A DNA stretch of 64,000 nt from CBDHHC01 sp965263345 (GCA_965263345.1 CBDHHC010000006.1:434001-498000); one strand, 5' to 3'; numbered from the stretch's first letter, positions 41,539 to 51,049 are shown. A program made the numbers and translations. The notes: generated by a model from the letters alone, not told the origin.

Positions 41539-42399
41539 TTAGAAACTTAAGAGTTTTGAAGAGGATAAGATAAATCTTTGCCATTGAGTCTGAGTTGGCT
41601 GCAACTCGGTTTTACCTAAGTATAGTGCTGGTATCTGTTTTTTATATCTTGGACAGGGGCGGTTTGCGAATACTCTAGCATTTTGGTTTGTGAAAGCTGC
41701 ATTGATTAGGTAGTTTTTATTGCATACATCAATTTTGGGTAATCTGCGTGAGTTTTCAAAAAAGTCGTGTCCCTCTTTGATTGTTTTCCAGAACCTAATC
41801 CATTTATGCTTTTTGTATTTGGCCATATTTTTTTTGGTCATACGAAATGGAAAGGCATGAACTTCAAAGGTTTTTTGTCCCCCAATAAACGAGTCACGGG
41901 CAAGAAGATAAATTTCTTCTATAAGTGCGTCCGTCATTGCATAACATCCTCTTGATTCACAATTCCCATGTACCATCAGATGTCTTCCTGTGCGGCCATG
42001 AGCACGATCATAAGAGTTTGGGAAACCAAGATTAAAAGAGAGGTAGTATTTGCTGGACGGGTTCATTTGGCTATTTGATACTCTATAAAATCCTTCGGGC
42101 GCTTGTTTGTCTCCATGCCTTAGTTTTGGGCCTAATTTTCCAGACCATTTACAGATAGGATATGTTTTAAAATGGTAATAAATACCATCTTTTTTTTGTT
42201 TCCATAGTTCCAGTTCTGATTCTTGTTTGAAGATGCGAATAAAAATGGGATCTTTGGTTGTAAAACCTTTTTTTGCTAGAGATGCAATTGTATTTCCTGA
42301 AACTGGTTTCAGATGGGGAGGAGCAGAACTCCCGCAACCTAACAAGTTGAGGGATACGCACAATATTACTATTGCGTAAATCTGTGTTTTTGTCAGCAT
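41539..42399 (-). CDS. YafK-type L,D-transpeptidase family lipoprotein, second copy
   Basis: A 286-residue paralogue of the downstream gene. It starts with a lipoprotein signal (LNLLGC, lipid-modified Cys22, followed by Gly-Ser-Ser, so outer-membrane sorting is likely). The catalytic motif HGNCESRGCYAM is intact. It shares long blocks with its neighbour but has a different anchor and a longer C-terminal tail with extra Cys. The two probably arose by tandem duplication and now act at opposite faces of the periplasm; that last point is inferred from the anchors. Confidence 0.9.
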   Translation of the reverse strand: MLTKTQIYAIVILCVSLNLLGCGSSAPPHLKPVSGNTIASLAKKGFTTKDPIFIRIFKQESELELWKQKKDGIYYHFKTYPICKWSGKLGPKLRHGDKQAPEGFYRVSNSQMNPSSKYYLSFNLGFPNSYDRAHGRTGRHLMVHGNCESRGCYAMTDALIEEIYLLARDSFIGGQKTFEVHAFPFRMTKKNMAKYKKHKWIRFWKTIKEGHDFFENSRRLPKIDVCNKNYLINAAFTNQNARVFANRPCPRYKKQIPALYLGKTELQPTQTQWQRFILSSSKLLSF

Positions 42400-42654
42400 A
42401 CGAAAGAATCCTCAGCAAAGCTTGTGAGAGATTTAATTTACAATCTCTTATTTTACTCTTAACGTATCCCATTGATTTTTTTTGAATCGCATAGATATTA
42501 TGACTATACGAATTTATTTGTCATATCTATAGCTATTCCTCAAATTAATCATATGATTAATTTTGGTTGTCGGTCAGAGTGACTCTTTTGTTTGCTTGGT
42601 TACTCGCACTGGTCTTTGTGTGATTTTCGTTAATAACATCAGTTTTATCGCTCA

Positions 42655-43635
42655 TTATGATAATGAACGGCCGATGTTTAAAAACTTTTCATGACGCTGA
42701 TTGCGAATTTCTGCAGGTTTCAACTCATCAAATTCGGCAAGAATTTTTTCAATTTGCAAGCCTGTTTCATAAATTACCTGAGTTGCTTCCCTATGTGCAC
42801 CGCCTAGAGGTTCAGAAATAATATGGTCAATAATACCAAGTTCTTTCAGGTCTTGAGCTGTGATTTTCATATTCGTAGCAGCATCTTTTGCACGATTGGA
42901 ATCTTTCCAGAGAATAGAAGCTGCTGCTTCTGGTGAGGCTACTGTGTATATTGAGTGCTCTAGCATAACGACCTTGTTAGCTGTTGCAATGGCTACTGCT
43001 CCGCCTGAGCCACCTTCTCCAATAACAATAGAGATAATTGGAACACCTATGGCCAGACAGCAATCTGTTGATCTTGCAATGGCTTCTGACTGACCACGTT
43101 CTTCTGCTCCAATACCTGGGTAAGCCCCCGCAGTATCTACAAATGTGATTACAGGTAGACCAAATCGATCTGCCATTTCCATCATGCGGACTGCTTTTCG
43201 ATATCCTTCAGGACGTGCCATTCCAAAGTTATGTTTAATACGGCTTTCTGTGTCAGAACCTTTTTCATGCCCTATGACCATTACCGAGCGACCCTTGAAA
43301 CTGCCAATTCCAGAAACAATCGCATTGTCTTCAGAAAAATATCTATCTCCTGAAAGTGGCGTAAAATCTTTGATTAATTGTTTAATATAATCAGCAAAAT
43401 GGGGTCTGTCTGGGTGACGGGCAACTTGCGTTTTTTGCCAAGGTGTGAGGTTTTCATAAGTTGTTTTGAGGGCTTGTTGAGCTTTGATCTCTAGTTTAGC
43501 GATTTCCTCACTAATTGACATACCTTCTTCTTCATCAGAGATTGAACGCAGTTCAGCCACTTTGCTTTCAAGTTCAGCAATTGGCTTTTCAAAATCAAGA
43601 TATGTCCGCATGTGGGTGGGGATACTTACAGCCAC
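42655..43635 (-). CDS. accA: Acetyl-CoA carboxylase carboxyltransferase subunit alpha
   Basis: Alpha subunit (326 residues) of the carboxyltransferase that makes malonyl-CoA, the first step of fatty-acid synthesis. Typical are YLDFEKPIAELE at the N-terminus, ARHPDRPHFADYI, MEMADRFGLPVITFVDTAGA and IGEGGSGGAVAIATANKV. It starts at GTG 43635 with GGAG 7 bases upstream. xerD lies 230 bases upstream on the same strand, the usual neighbour in this group. The AccD partner is not in the window. Confidence 0.97.
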   Translation of the reverse strand: MAVSIPTHMRTYLDFEKPIAELESKVAELRSISDEEEGMSISEEIAKLEIKAQQALKTTYENLTPWQKTQVARHPDRPHFADYIKQLIKDFTPLSGDRYFSEDNAIVSGIGSFKGRSVMVIGHEKGSDTESRIKHNFGMARPEGYRKAVRMMEMADRFGLPVITFVDTAGAYPGIGAEERGQSEAIARSTDCCLAIGVPIISIVIGEGGSGGAVAIATANKVVMLEHSIYTVASPEAAASILWKDSNRAKDAATNMKITAQDLKELGIIDHIISEPLGGAHREATQVIYETGLQIEKILAEFDELKPAEIRNQRHEKFLNIGRSLS

Positions 43636-43775
43636 TTAGTCACTCCCTAATCGTCTGCATCTTTTTGCTAAATTCGTTTGTGTGCAGATTATGTTGGTTT
43701 TCATATTTTGCTTTAAATATATGTTTTTAAGATTATTTAACATAATAATCCATAAGAAAGCAAAAGAGATAAACT

Positions 43776-43853
43776 ATGATAGATTCTTCATCAGAACTCT
43801 TATGTCAAGAGCTCTTCAGAAGAAAATATGGTTTAGAGGGTGTGGAGTATTAG
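43776..43853 (+). CDS. Possible 25-residue peptide between accA and xerD
   Basis: An ATG-to-TAG frame encoding MIDSSSELLCQELFRRK then YGLEGVEY, with AAGAG 7 bases upstream, running opposite to both neighbours. Codon choice looks coding-like, but it is short and nothing else supports it. Confidence 0.2.
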   Translation: MIDSSSELLCQELFRRKYGLEGVEY

Positions 43854-43865
43854 ATAGAGTTAACT

Positions 43866-44858
43866 TTAACTGCCAGTTGCATAATGTTGTTTTGCCATGG
43901 GATGATGATTTTGTACCAACTCCTTAAGGCGTTCTTCCAGAACATGCGTGTATATTTGAGTTGTTGAAATATCTGCATGGCCCAGCAATTGCTGCACAGA
44001 TCTAAGATCCATACCTCTTTCCAGCATATGGCTTGCGAAAGCATGTCTTAAAACATGAGGTGATACACGATCTGGGTTTAATCCTGCGTTCTCTGCTAAG
44101 ACTTTTAGTTCTTGCGCAAGTCTTTGGCGTGTCAAATGACCTTCACGTCCTCTGGACGGAAATAGCCAACGCTCATCATTGTTTTTATCTTTTTTTGCAA
44201 GTTCTTGTAAGTAGTCAGCAATTGATGTTTGAGCACGATCTGTTAACGGTACCATTCGCTCACGACCACTTTTTCCTTTGATAGTGATCATTTGCTCATC
44301 ATTTAATAGAGAATTTCTTGGTAATCCAACGAGTTCTGTTGCTCTTAAACCCGTCGCGTACAAGACTTCTAGTAGACAATAGAGCCTTAAAGATCTCAAA
44401 CGGTTTGTGCCTCTTGCATTAAGGGCTTTTTGCTTTGCCGTATCCAGCAACTGATCTACTTCATTTATTGATAGGGTTTTTGGCAATGGCCGTTCGCGCT
44501 TTGGCCCTTCAATATTTGAGGCAGGGTTTGTTTCAATATACCCTTCCGACATGATAAAGCGGAAAAATTGCCTGATAGCCGATAGACGACGTGCTCTGGA
44601 TGCTACAGAGAGACCAGAAGTGGACAGACTTGAAAGATAATTATTAATATTAATTTCTTGCGTATCAGTAACTGAAACATTGTTGTTTTGTAAATATGTT
44701 ACAAAATCTGTTAAATCTCTGCGATAAGCATCGAGAGTATTAACGGCTGAACCCCTTTCTGCACTTAACATTTCAAGAAAGAGTTCAAGATAATTAATTT
44801 GCTCTGATACAACTTCTAATTCGTTAAACTGATTTTTATTAATCACAACTAAATTCAC
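43866..44858 (-). CDS. xerD: Tyrosine recombinase XerD
   Basis: Site-specific recombinase (330 residues) that with XerC resolves chromosome dimers at dif near cell division. The core-binding N-terminal domain (about 20-110) is followed by the catalytic domain with Arg in YATGLRATELVGL, Lys in IKGKSGRERMVP, the HxxR pair in SPHVLRHAFASHML, His in LLGHADIS and the nucleophile Tyr in TQIYTHV. Its housekeeping position opposite aroK fits XerD better than a mobile integrase. Confidence 0.94.
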   Translation of the reverse strand: MNLVVINKNQFNELEVVSEQINYLELFLEMLSAERGSAVNTLDAYRRDLTDFVTYLQNNNVSVTDTQEININNYLSSLSTSGLSVASRARRLSAIRQFFRFIMSEGYIETNPASNIEGPKRERPLPKTLSINEVDQLLDTAKQKALNARGTNRLRSLRLYCLLEVLYATGLRATELVGLPRNSLLNDEQMITIKGKSGRERMVPLTDRAQTSIADYLQELAKKDKNNDERWLFPSRGREGHLTRQRLAQELKVLAENAGLNPDRVSPHVLRHAFASHMLERGMDLRSVQQLLGHADISTTQIYTHVLEERLKELVQNHHPMAKQHYATGS

Positions 44859-45397
44859 CTTGTAAGGTATAAATTCTCATTGTTTGCTTTTCTGTGCTTA
44901 TGTATCCTTAAAATATAAATTTAAGGTAATTATATGGTAAAATAGAAAGTATTCGTTTTATATTTCTGTGTCAGAAGTCAATAGCAGTGTCTTAATGTAA
45001 ATAAATTTTATGAACTAATTTATCTTAATTTCGAAATTATTATAATATTTGACACAATTTAAGAGCGGTATTTCCTCATATAACCCAAATACTTGCAGCT
45101 TTTCCCTTGTTTTTCACACAAATCAACAATCAGAATTTATATGATAAATCGATTAAATCTATAAAGTTCTTCACTGATTTCGCTTATCTAAAACAAACAG
45201 CTTTTGTATGTTTTACTCAGCGTCATCAGTATTGTGGAGATTAGGCCAATAAAATAAGACGATTTTACGGTCGGATTAAGTTAATATCTTAGCTTTATGC
45301 GTCAGAAATAGTGACATTTATTTTTTTATAGTCTGTTTCTTGAGAAGATTATTCCTCATTAATATATAATTTTAGGCAAGTTTGAAGTTAATGTTTA
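44859..45397. other. AT-rich intergenic region upstream of xerD
   Basis: About 540 bases without a convincing gene. A 7-bp inverted repeat CCTTAAA/TTTAAGG (44906-44926) lies 48 bases before the xerD start and may be an operator or hairpin. Nothing else recognised. Confidence 0.4.
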
Positions 45398-45541
45398 TTA
45401 AATTTTTGGTTTTACGTTGCGTATGGTTTTGGTTACCTCTTGTTGGCTCGGTTCAAAGTAGGTCGCTAGAATATACAGACTTCCGTAGGTTATTGTTGCT
45501 AAGATTCCCAAAATGCTCAATAGACGGAATAATGTGGGCAT
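45398..45541 (-). CDS. Small conserved-looking membrane protein (47 aa)
   Basis: A short minus-strand gene between xerD and aroK. It encodes MPTLFRLLSILGILATITYG and SLYILATYFEPSQQEV, then a basic tail ending KPKI. AAGGAG lies 9 bases before the ATG. One transmembrane helix (about 5-27) is followed by an FEPSQQEV segment that resembles the ATFVEP-type motif of small proteins found near xerD and aroK in other Alphaproteobacteria, as far as I recall. Function unknown. Confidence 0.75.
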   Translation of the reverse strand: MPTLFRLLSILGILATITYGSLYILATYFEPSQQEVTKTIRNVKPKI

Positions 45542-45733
45542 TTCATTGAACTCCTTATATTTTTCTTATCTATTTCAACTCAGTCTTGCATGAGGATAAT
45601 TAACTTTATTCTTATAGTCTTTCAGCCTTATTTATAAAAGACGGAAAATATCCAAAATCTATATTGTCTGAATAGGTTGTTAAACCCTATACTCTTGTTT
45701 CCTTGGTGGTATGGACAAGATTGTAGGCTTTCA

Positions 45734-46345
45734 ATGCATTTTAGTTTCAGGCGTTTTAAGAAGAAAAATGATAATGCCTTGGATCGCAAAGATAAAGTTT
45801 GTGAATTCTTAAGGGATCGTAGTATTGTTTTGGTTGGTCTTATGGGGGCTGGCAAGACCGCGGTGGGGAAACGTTTAGCCGTTAAGTTAGATATTCCTTT
45901 TGTGGATGCTGATAATGAAATAGAAAGTGCGGCAGGCAAATCTATTTCGGATATTTTTGAAGAAGATGGTGAAACATTTTTCCGGGATGGTGAAAAACGG
46001 GTTATTAAAAGGCTTTTGAAAGCTGGTTCTGCGCAAGTTTTAGCGACTGGTGGTGGAGCTTATATGAATGCAGAAACACGACAGAGCATTGAAGAACATG
46101 CTGTTTCTGTATGGCTTCACGCAGATCTTCACGTATTGATGGAGCGTGTTGGTCGAAGATCTCATAGACCTTTACTGGATAATGATAATCCCCAAGCTGT
46201 TATGGAGAAACTTATACAAGAGAGATATCCGGTCTATGGAAAGGCTGATATCGTTGTAAAAAGCCGGGACGTGCCCCATGAAGTCATTGTTGATGAAATC
46301 ATAATAGCACTATATAAGTATTTGAATAAAGAAGCTAAAAAGTAA
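45734..46345 (+). CDS. aroK: Shikimate kinase
   Basis: Phosphorylates shikimate in aromatic amino-acid synthesis. From the ATG at 45734 (TAGG 6 bases upstream) the product is 203 residues, longer than the usual 170-175 because of a basic N-terminal extension of about 30 residues. The P-loop GLMGAGKTAVGKRLA, the substrate-binding FVDADNEIE, and TGGGAYM and RRSHRPLL motifs are clear. aroB follows after 65 bases on the same strand, the usual operon. Confidence 0.95.
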   Translation: MHFSFRRFKKKNDNALDRKDKVCEFLRDRSIVLVGLMGAGKTAVGKRLAVKLDIPFVDADNEIESAAGKSISDIFEEDGETFFRDGEKRVIKRLLKAGSAQVLATGGGAYMNAETRQSIEEHAVSVWLHADLHVLMERVGRRSHRPLLDNDNPQAVMEKLIQERYPVYGKADIVVKSRDVPHEVIVDEIIIALYKYLNKEAKK

Positions 46346-46410
46346 CTCATCCAACGAATAATCTTTCATGAGTTGCGAAAAGATCTTTTGAATTTAAGGC
46401 AATCAGATAT

Positions 46411-47517
46411 ATGACACAAAACGTTCGGGTGGAGCTTGATGAGCGCAGCTATGATATTGCTATTGGGCCTGACCTTTTAGAAAACTTTATTTCTTCTCAT
46501 GCCAATTTGCTGAAGGGTACTAAATGTGCGGTTGTTACAGATGATAATGTGGCAAGTTTGTATTTAGAGCGTCTTGAGACTTATTTAAGAAACTCTGATG
46601 CTTATGCCGGTTCTATAGTCGTCCCTGCAGGTGAACAAAGTAAAAGCTTCGAGCAATTAAGCGATTTAAGTGAAAAACTTTTGTTATTAAATGTCGAGAG
46701 AGGAGATTTTGTTATCGCTCTTGGTGGCGGTGTTATTGGAGATCTTGCCGGTTTTGCTGCGAGTATTTTGAGACGCGGTGTCCGGTTGATCCAGATCCCT
46801 ACGACATTGTTGGCTCAGGTCGATTCTTCTGTTGGTGGGAAAACAGGTATTAATACCCCTCAAGGCAAAAATCTTATTGGGACCTTTCATCAACCTAGTT
46901 TGGTCCTTATTGACACAGATCTCTTGAAAACTCTGGATATGAGGCAGTTTAGAGCTGGTTATGCTGAGGTTGTAAAATATGGATTGCTTGGCGATATTAA
47001 ATTTTTTGAGTGGCTTGAAGACAATTGGCAGAAGATCTTTGAAGATCGTGATGGGGCTCGTTCTATAGCCATCGAAAAAAGTTGTATTGCAAAAGCTCGT
47101 GTCGTTGCATCTGATGAAAAAGAGGCTGGGCAAAGGGCTTTGTTAAATTTAGGCCATACATTTGGTCATGCCCTTGAAGCTTGGGCGGGATATTCTGGTC
47201 GTTTGTTACACGGGGAGGCCGTTTCTATAGGGATGGTTATGGCTTTTGAATTTTCTGAAATGATTGGACTTTGCCCTTCAGGGCAAACATCTCGTGTTGA
47301 AGATCACCTCAAAGCTGTCGGTTTACCAACACGAATATCTGGAATTCCTGGAGAGGGTTATCCTAGTGCTGACGTTTTATTAGAAAAAATGATGCAGGAT
47401 AAGAAGGTCAAGAAAGGCAAACCGGCTTTCATATTGGTCAATGACATAGGGCAAGCTTTTGTTCATTCGGATGTTCCATTAGATGATTTAAAAGCTTTTT
47501 TAGGAAAATCATGCTGA
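46411..47517 (+). CDS. aroB: 3-dehydroquinate synthase
   Basis: NAD- and metal-dependent enzyme (368 residues) that makes 3-dehydroquinate from DAHP in the shikimate pathway. Diagnostic stretches are VPAGEQSKSFEQLSDL, ALGGGVIGDLAGFAASILRR, PTTLLAQVDSSVGGKTGIN and the metal-binding NLGHTFGHALEAW and LLHGEAVSIGM. AAGG lies 11 bases before the ATG. It is cotranscribed with aroK. Confidence 0.97.
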   Translation: MTQNVRVELDERSYDIAIGPDLLENFISSHANLLKGTKCAVVTDDNVASLYLERLETYLRNSDAYAGSIVVPAGEQSKSFEQLSDLSEKLLLLNVERGDFVIALGGGVIGDLAGFAASILRRGVRLIQIPTTLLAQVDSSVGGKTGINTPQGKNLIGTFHQPSLVLIDTDLLKTLDMRQFRAGYAEVVKYGLLGDIKFFEWLEDNWQKIFEDRDGARSIAIEKSCIAKARVVASDEKEAGQRALLNLGHTFGHALEAWAGYSGRLLHGEAVSIGMVMAFEFSEMIGLCPSGQTSRVEDHLKAVGLPTRISGIPGEGYPSADVLLEKMMQDKKVKKGKPAFILVNDIGQAFVHSDVPLDDLKAFLGKSC

Positions 47518-47594
47518 AATCAATGAAGCTTATTTAAATGGGCTTTGGGTTTCATTATTTATATTAATAGATTGTATGTATTGGTAACTTGCTA

Positions 47595-48860
47595 ATGGAT
47601 TTTGGTATTCTTTTAACATTATTAGCAATATTGGGTTTGCTCGTCTGTTCTGCTTTCTTTTCAGGTTCAGAAACAGCCATGACAGCTATATCCAGGGCCA
47701 GACTTCATGCACTTGCGAAAAATGGTGATAAACGCGCTGGGCTGGTTCAAGACCTCACCCATAAGATTGATCGTTTAATAGGGGCAATATTAATTGGGAA
47801 TAATCTCGTTAATATTCTTGCCTCAGCTTTGGCTACAAGCATCTTTTTATCCATTTTTGGACAAACAGGTGTATTTTATGCGACGATCGTTATGACTGTG
47901 CTTGTTGTTATTTTTTCAGAAGTTCTTCCCAAGACATATGCGATTTATGAACCAGACCGGACAGCTTTATTCTTTGCTCCTATTTTAAAGCCTATTGTGA
48001 CAATTTTTGCACCCGTTGGAGCTGTCGTGCAGGTCATTGTACGGATGATTTTGCGCGCCCTTGGTGCTGACATTGACTCCAATGACAATATGTTATCAGC
48101 CCATGATGAATTACGTGGTGCCATTGATTTACACCACAAAGAAGGGGCTGTTGTGAAGCATGATCGGGATATGCTTGGCGGTATACTTGATTTGAAGGAG
48201 CTTGAGGTGTCTGATGTTATGGTTCATCGCACATCGATGCAGACCATTGATATTGAAAGTGCTCCTGAAGAACTTGTGGATGAAGTGCTGAAAAGTCCGT
48301 ATACCCGTCTACCGATTTGGAAGGATGAACCCGATAATATTATTGGTGTCGTACATGCTAAAGATCTTTTGAGAGCTTTAAACAGATCAAAATGGGACAT
48401 GACGGACTTAGATATTCTCTCTCTTTCTGCAGATCCTTGGTTTGTTCCTGATACGATAAGCCTGAAAGATCAACTTAATGCATTTTTGAAACGGAAAAGC
48501 CATTTTGCCATTGTTGTTGATGAATATGGTGAAGTGATGGGGCTGGTTACTCTAGAAGATATTCTGGAGGAAATTGTAGGCCAAATATCTGACGAGCATG
48601 ATATTGTTGTTGCTGGAGTGCGTCCACAGCCTGATGGAACAATTAATGTTGATGGGGCTGTTCCTATCCGAGATTTAAACAGGTATATGGATTGGCAATT
48701 GCCAGATGATGAAGCCACAACAATTGCCGGGTTGGTTATTCATGAAGCCCAAACAATACCTGAACCTGGTCAAGCCTTTACCTTTTATAACTTTCGGTTC
48801 GAAGTTTTACGTCGGCAAAGAAATAAACTTACAGGATTGAGAATAACACCTTTGCTATAA
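47595..48860 (+). CDS. CNNM/CBS-domain (HlyC/CorC family) membrane protein
   Basis: A 421-residue protein with an N-terminal CNNM membrane domain (about 1-185; FFSGSETAMTAISRARLH, IGNNLVNILASALATSIF, FSEVLPKTYAI), a pair of CBS domains (about 200-320; VMVHRTSMQTIDI and FAIVVDEYGEVMGLVTLEDILEE is the junction, quoted in part) and a C-terminal CorC/HlyC transporter-associated domain. Relatives bind Mg-ATP and are linked to magnesium or cobalt efflux; true function here is unproven. The position after aroB is common in Alphaproteobacteria. Confidence 0.92.
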   Translation: MDFGILLTLLAILGLLVCSAFFSGSETAMTAISRARLHALAKNGDKRAGLVQDLTHKIDRLIGAILIGNNLVNILASALATSIFLSIFGQTGVFYATIVMTVLVVIFSEVLPKTYAIYEPDRTALFFAPILKPIVTIFAPVGAVVQVIVRMILRALGADIDSNDNMLSAHDELRGAIDLHHKEGAVVKHDRDMLGGILDLKELEVSDVMVHRTSMQTIDIESAPEELVDEVLKSPYTRLPIWKDEPDNIIGVVHAKDLLRALNRSKWDMTDLDILSLSADPWFVPDTISLKDQLNAFLKRKSHFAIVVDEYGEVMGLVTLEDILEEIVGQISDEHDIVVAGVRPQPDGTINVDGAVPIRDLNRYMDWQLPDDEATTIAGLVIHEAQTIPEPGQAFTFYNFRFEVLRRQRNKLTGLRITPLL

Positions 48861-48898
48861 TCAATGGTATAAGGCGTTTATGACCGTAGGCGGAAGGT

Positions 48899-49159
48899 TT
48901 ATGGTGTGGATGTTTTTATTGCTAGAGCATGTATGGGCCCTGATAGTTCATTACTGAGAACTTCGTTAACCATTCTGTGGCACTCTATCCGTGATTTACC
49001 TTCAAAAGCATGAGATGTTATGTGAATATTAAAGTGGCTTTCCCCTGTTCCTGGAGATCCCTTATGATTTTGATGCAAATGTGATTCGTTGATTATCTCT
49101 AATTTTAAAGGTGAAAAAGCGTCTTGGAGTTTTTTTTCTATTGTTTCTTGTAGTTTCAT
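48899..49159 (-). CDS. BolA family protein
   Basis: An 86-residue BolA-like protein: LQDAFSPLKLEIINESHLHQ with the conserved His region, GTGESHFNIHITSHAFEGKS, RIECHRMVNEVL and PIHALAIKT. BolA proteins work with monothiol glutaredoxins in Fe-S cluster handling or as regulators. It is convergent with the CNNM gene and divergent from the J-protein gene, and stands near cobS/cobT as in many relatives. Confidence 0.93.
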   Translation of the reverse strand: MKLQETIEKKLQDAFSPLKLEIINESHLHQNHKGSPGTGESHFNIHITSHAFEGKSRIECHRMVNEVLSNELSGPIHALAIKTSTP

Positions 49160-49279
49160 CTTTTTTCCTGAATTTTCAAGTGTAATAACATAAAATTTAA
49201 GCTATAATGAGGGCTTGTTTTTTTATACAAATTGTAACACATATTGATGAATTAGACAGTAGATAGCACATTTAGCAAG

Positions 49280-49918
49280 ATGAAACTGAATTCGAAATAT
49301 TTCGACGGAATACGTGTTAAGCCTGAAGATGACAGGACTTTAAAGAAAACCGCGCAAACCTGTGATTGGAAGGGTTGTAACAAACCTGGTAGTCATCGTG
49401 CTCCTAAAGGCAGGGGGCGTGATGGTGAATATTTTTATTTTTGCGTGGATCATGTCCGTGAATATAATAAATCATATAATTATTTTTCTGGTATGAGTGA
49501 TGATCAAGTCAGTGAATATCAGGAATCTGCGATGACAGGACACCGTCCTACCTGGACACTTGGAGTGAACAAGACAGGTAAAGATGCTGATAATGCAAAG
49601 CTTAAGGAAAATAACTTTAAAAGTAAGATTGATGCTAATGATGTGCATAGTATTTTAGAGGATGACCTTGAGGCTGAGGATGTCAAAAAAACTGAAGAGA
49701 AAAAGACAAGACGTCGTGCAATCAGAAATCTAGAACGCAAATCACTGAAAAAACTTAATTTAGATGAAACGGCTTCGGCAGAGGATATTAAAACAAATTT
49801 CAAAGAGCTTGTGAAACGTCATCACCCGGATCTGCATGGTGGGGATCGTGATTCAGAAGATCGTCTACGTGAAATTATCCAAGCCTATAATTATCTAAAA
49901 CAGGTTGGGTTGTGCTAG
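49280..49918 (+). CDS. J-domain protein with N-terminal zinc-ribbon-like region
   Basis: A 212-residue DnaJ-like cochaperone. The J domain is at the C-terminus (about 155-210) with HHPDLHGGD holding the HPD that stimulates DnaK. The N-terminus has a CDWKGC pair and FCVDH, which could bind one zinc ion, followed by VREYNKSYNYFSGMSDDQV, conserved in this alphaproteobacterial family. It is divergent from bolA and 69 bases before cobS. Its client is unknown. Confidence 0.9.
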   Translation: MKLNSKYFDGIRVKPEDDRTLKKTAQTCDWKGCNKPGSHRAPKGRGRDGEYFYFCVDHVREYNKSYNYFSGMSDDQVSEYQESAMTGHRPTWTLGVNKTGKDADNAKLKENNFKSKIDANDVHSILEDDLEAEDVKKTEEKKTRRRAIRNLERKSLKKLNLDETASAEDIKTNFKELVKRHHPDLHGGDRDSEDRLREIIQAYNYLKQVGLC

Positions 49919-49987
49919 TGTGCTGCCCAATTGTATATCTTGAAACTTTGGTGCCTCTGCAGGCAACACTAATTGGATCTCTCTAAC

Positions 49988-50977
49988 ATGGCGACTAAAA
50001 AAGAAGCAGCTGATACTCTGCTTCCAGACATAAAAATATCTGTGCGAGATATCTTTGGTATCGATTCTGATTTACAGGTTCCAGCCTATTCAAAAGCTGA
50101 TGAACATGTTCCTGAAATCGATCCTGATTATCTTTTTAATAAGGAAACAACTCTGGCGATATTGGCAGGTTTCGCTCATAATCGTAGAGTAATGGTCCAA
50201 GGATATCATGGTACTGGCAAATCTACACATATCGAACAAGTTGCTGCTCGCTTAAACTGGCCATGTATTCGCATCAATCTTGATAGTCATGTCAGTAGAA
50301 TTGATCTGGTTGGTAAAGATGCCATTGTGCTACGCGATGGAAAACAAGTCACAGAGTTTAAAGAGGGTATTTTACCTTATGCCCTGCAATCAAATACTGC
50401 GCTTGTGTTTGATGAATATGATGCTGGTCGACCAGATGTTATGTTTGTTATTCAAAGAGTTTTAGAAGTCTCAGGAAGACTTACACTTTTAGACCAAAGT
50501 AAGGTCATACGTCCACATCCAGCTTTTCGTTTGTTTGCAACAACAAATACAATTGGTCTTGGGGATACGAGTGGTCTTTATCATGGGACACAGCAAATCA
50601 ACCAAGGGCAAATGGATCGTTGGTCAATTGTTGCAACACTCAATTATCTGCCTCATGATGATGAGGTTGATATTGTTCTTTCAAAGGTAAAATCCTTTGA
50701 AACACATGATGGTAAGGAGACGATTAACAATATGGTGCGTTTGGCGGACTTAACGCGAAATGCCTTTATTAATGGTGACCTTTCTACTGTCATGAGTCCT
50801 CGGACCGTTATTACATGGGCAGAAAATGCTCAGATTTTTAGTGATGTGCAGGTTGCTTTTGTTCTTAGCTTCTTGAACAAGTGTGATGAACTTGAACGTG
50901 GGCTTGTGAGTGAATTTTATCAACGTTGTTTTGGTGAAGAATTGCCGCAATCATCTGCGAACGTAGCCTTAAGCTAG
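49988..50977 (+). CDS. cobS: Cobaltochelatase subunit CobS (AAA+ ATPase)
   Basis: Motor subunit (329 residues) of the oxygen-dependent cobaltochelatase that, with CobT and CobN, inserts cobalt into hydrogenobyrinic acid diamide during cobalamin synthesis. MVQGYHGTGKSTHIEQVAAR is the Walker A region, ALVFDEYDAGRPDVM the Walker B region, and LFATTNTIGLGD sensor 1. The ATG at 49988 gives the usual MATKKEA start rather than TTG 49973. cobT follows after 72 bases. Confidence 0.96.
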   Translation: MATKKEAADTLLPDIKISVRDIFGIDSDLQVPAYSKADEHVPEIDPDYLFNKETTLAILAGFAHNRRVMVQGYHGTGKSTHIEQVAARLNWPCIRINLDSHVSRIDLVGKDAIVLRDGKQVTEFKEGILPYALQSNTALVFDEYDAGRPDVMFVIQRVLEVSGRLTLLDQSKVIRPHPAFRLFATTNTIGLGDTSGLYHGTQQINQGQMDRWSIVATLNYLPHDDEVDIVLSKVKSFETHDGKETINNMVRLADLTRNAFINGDLSTVMSPRTVITWAENAQIFSDVQVAFVLSFLNKCDELERGLVSEFYQRCFGEELPQSSANVALS

Positions 50978-51049
50978 CTACTACTAATTAGTCGGAAGAA
51001 GAGGATATTTTCTTTCACTGAGCTATAATTATCATGGGGTGTTGTTGCA

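Noticed and set aside
43682..43927. An 81-codon plus-strand frame between accA and xerD
   Set aside because: It runs into the 3' end of xerD and lacks a ribosome binding site; the shorter frame at 43776 is a better, though still weak, candidate.
43866..44858. Tyrosine recombinase as a sign of an integrated mobile element
   Set aside because: Its size, XerD-like motifs and housekeeping neighbours (accA, aroK, aroB) fit chromosomal XerD; no att repeats or phage genes were seen.
46687..47133. A 148-codon minus-strand frame inside aroB
   Set aside because: Shadow of aroB; no ribosome binding site and no recognisable protein features.
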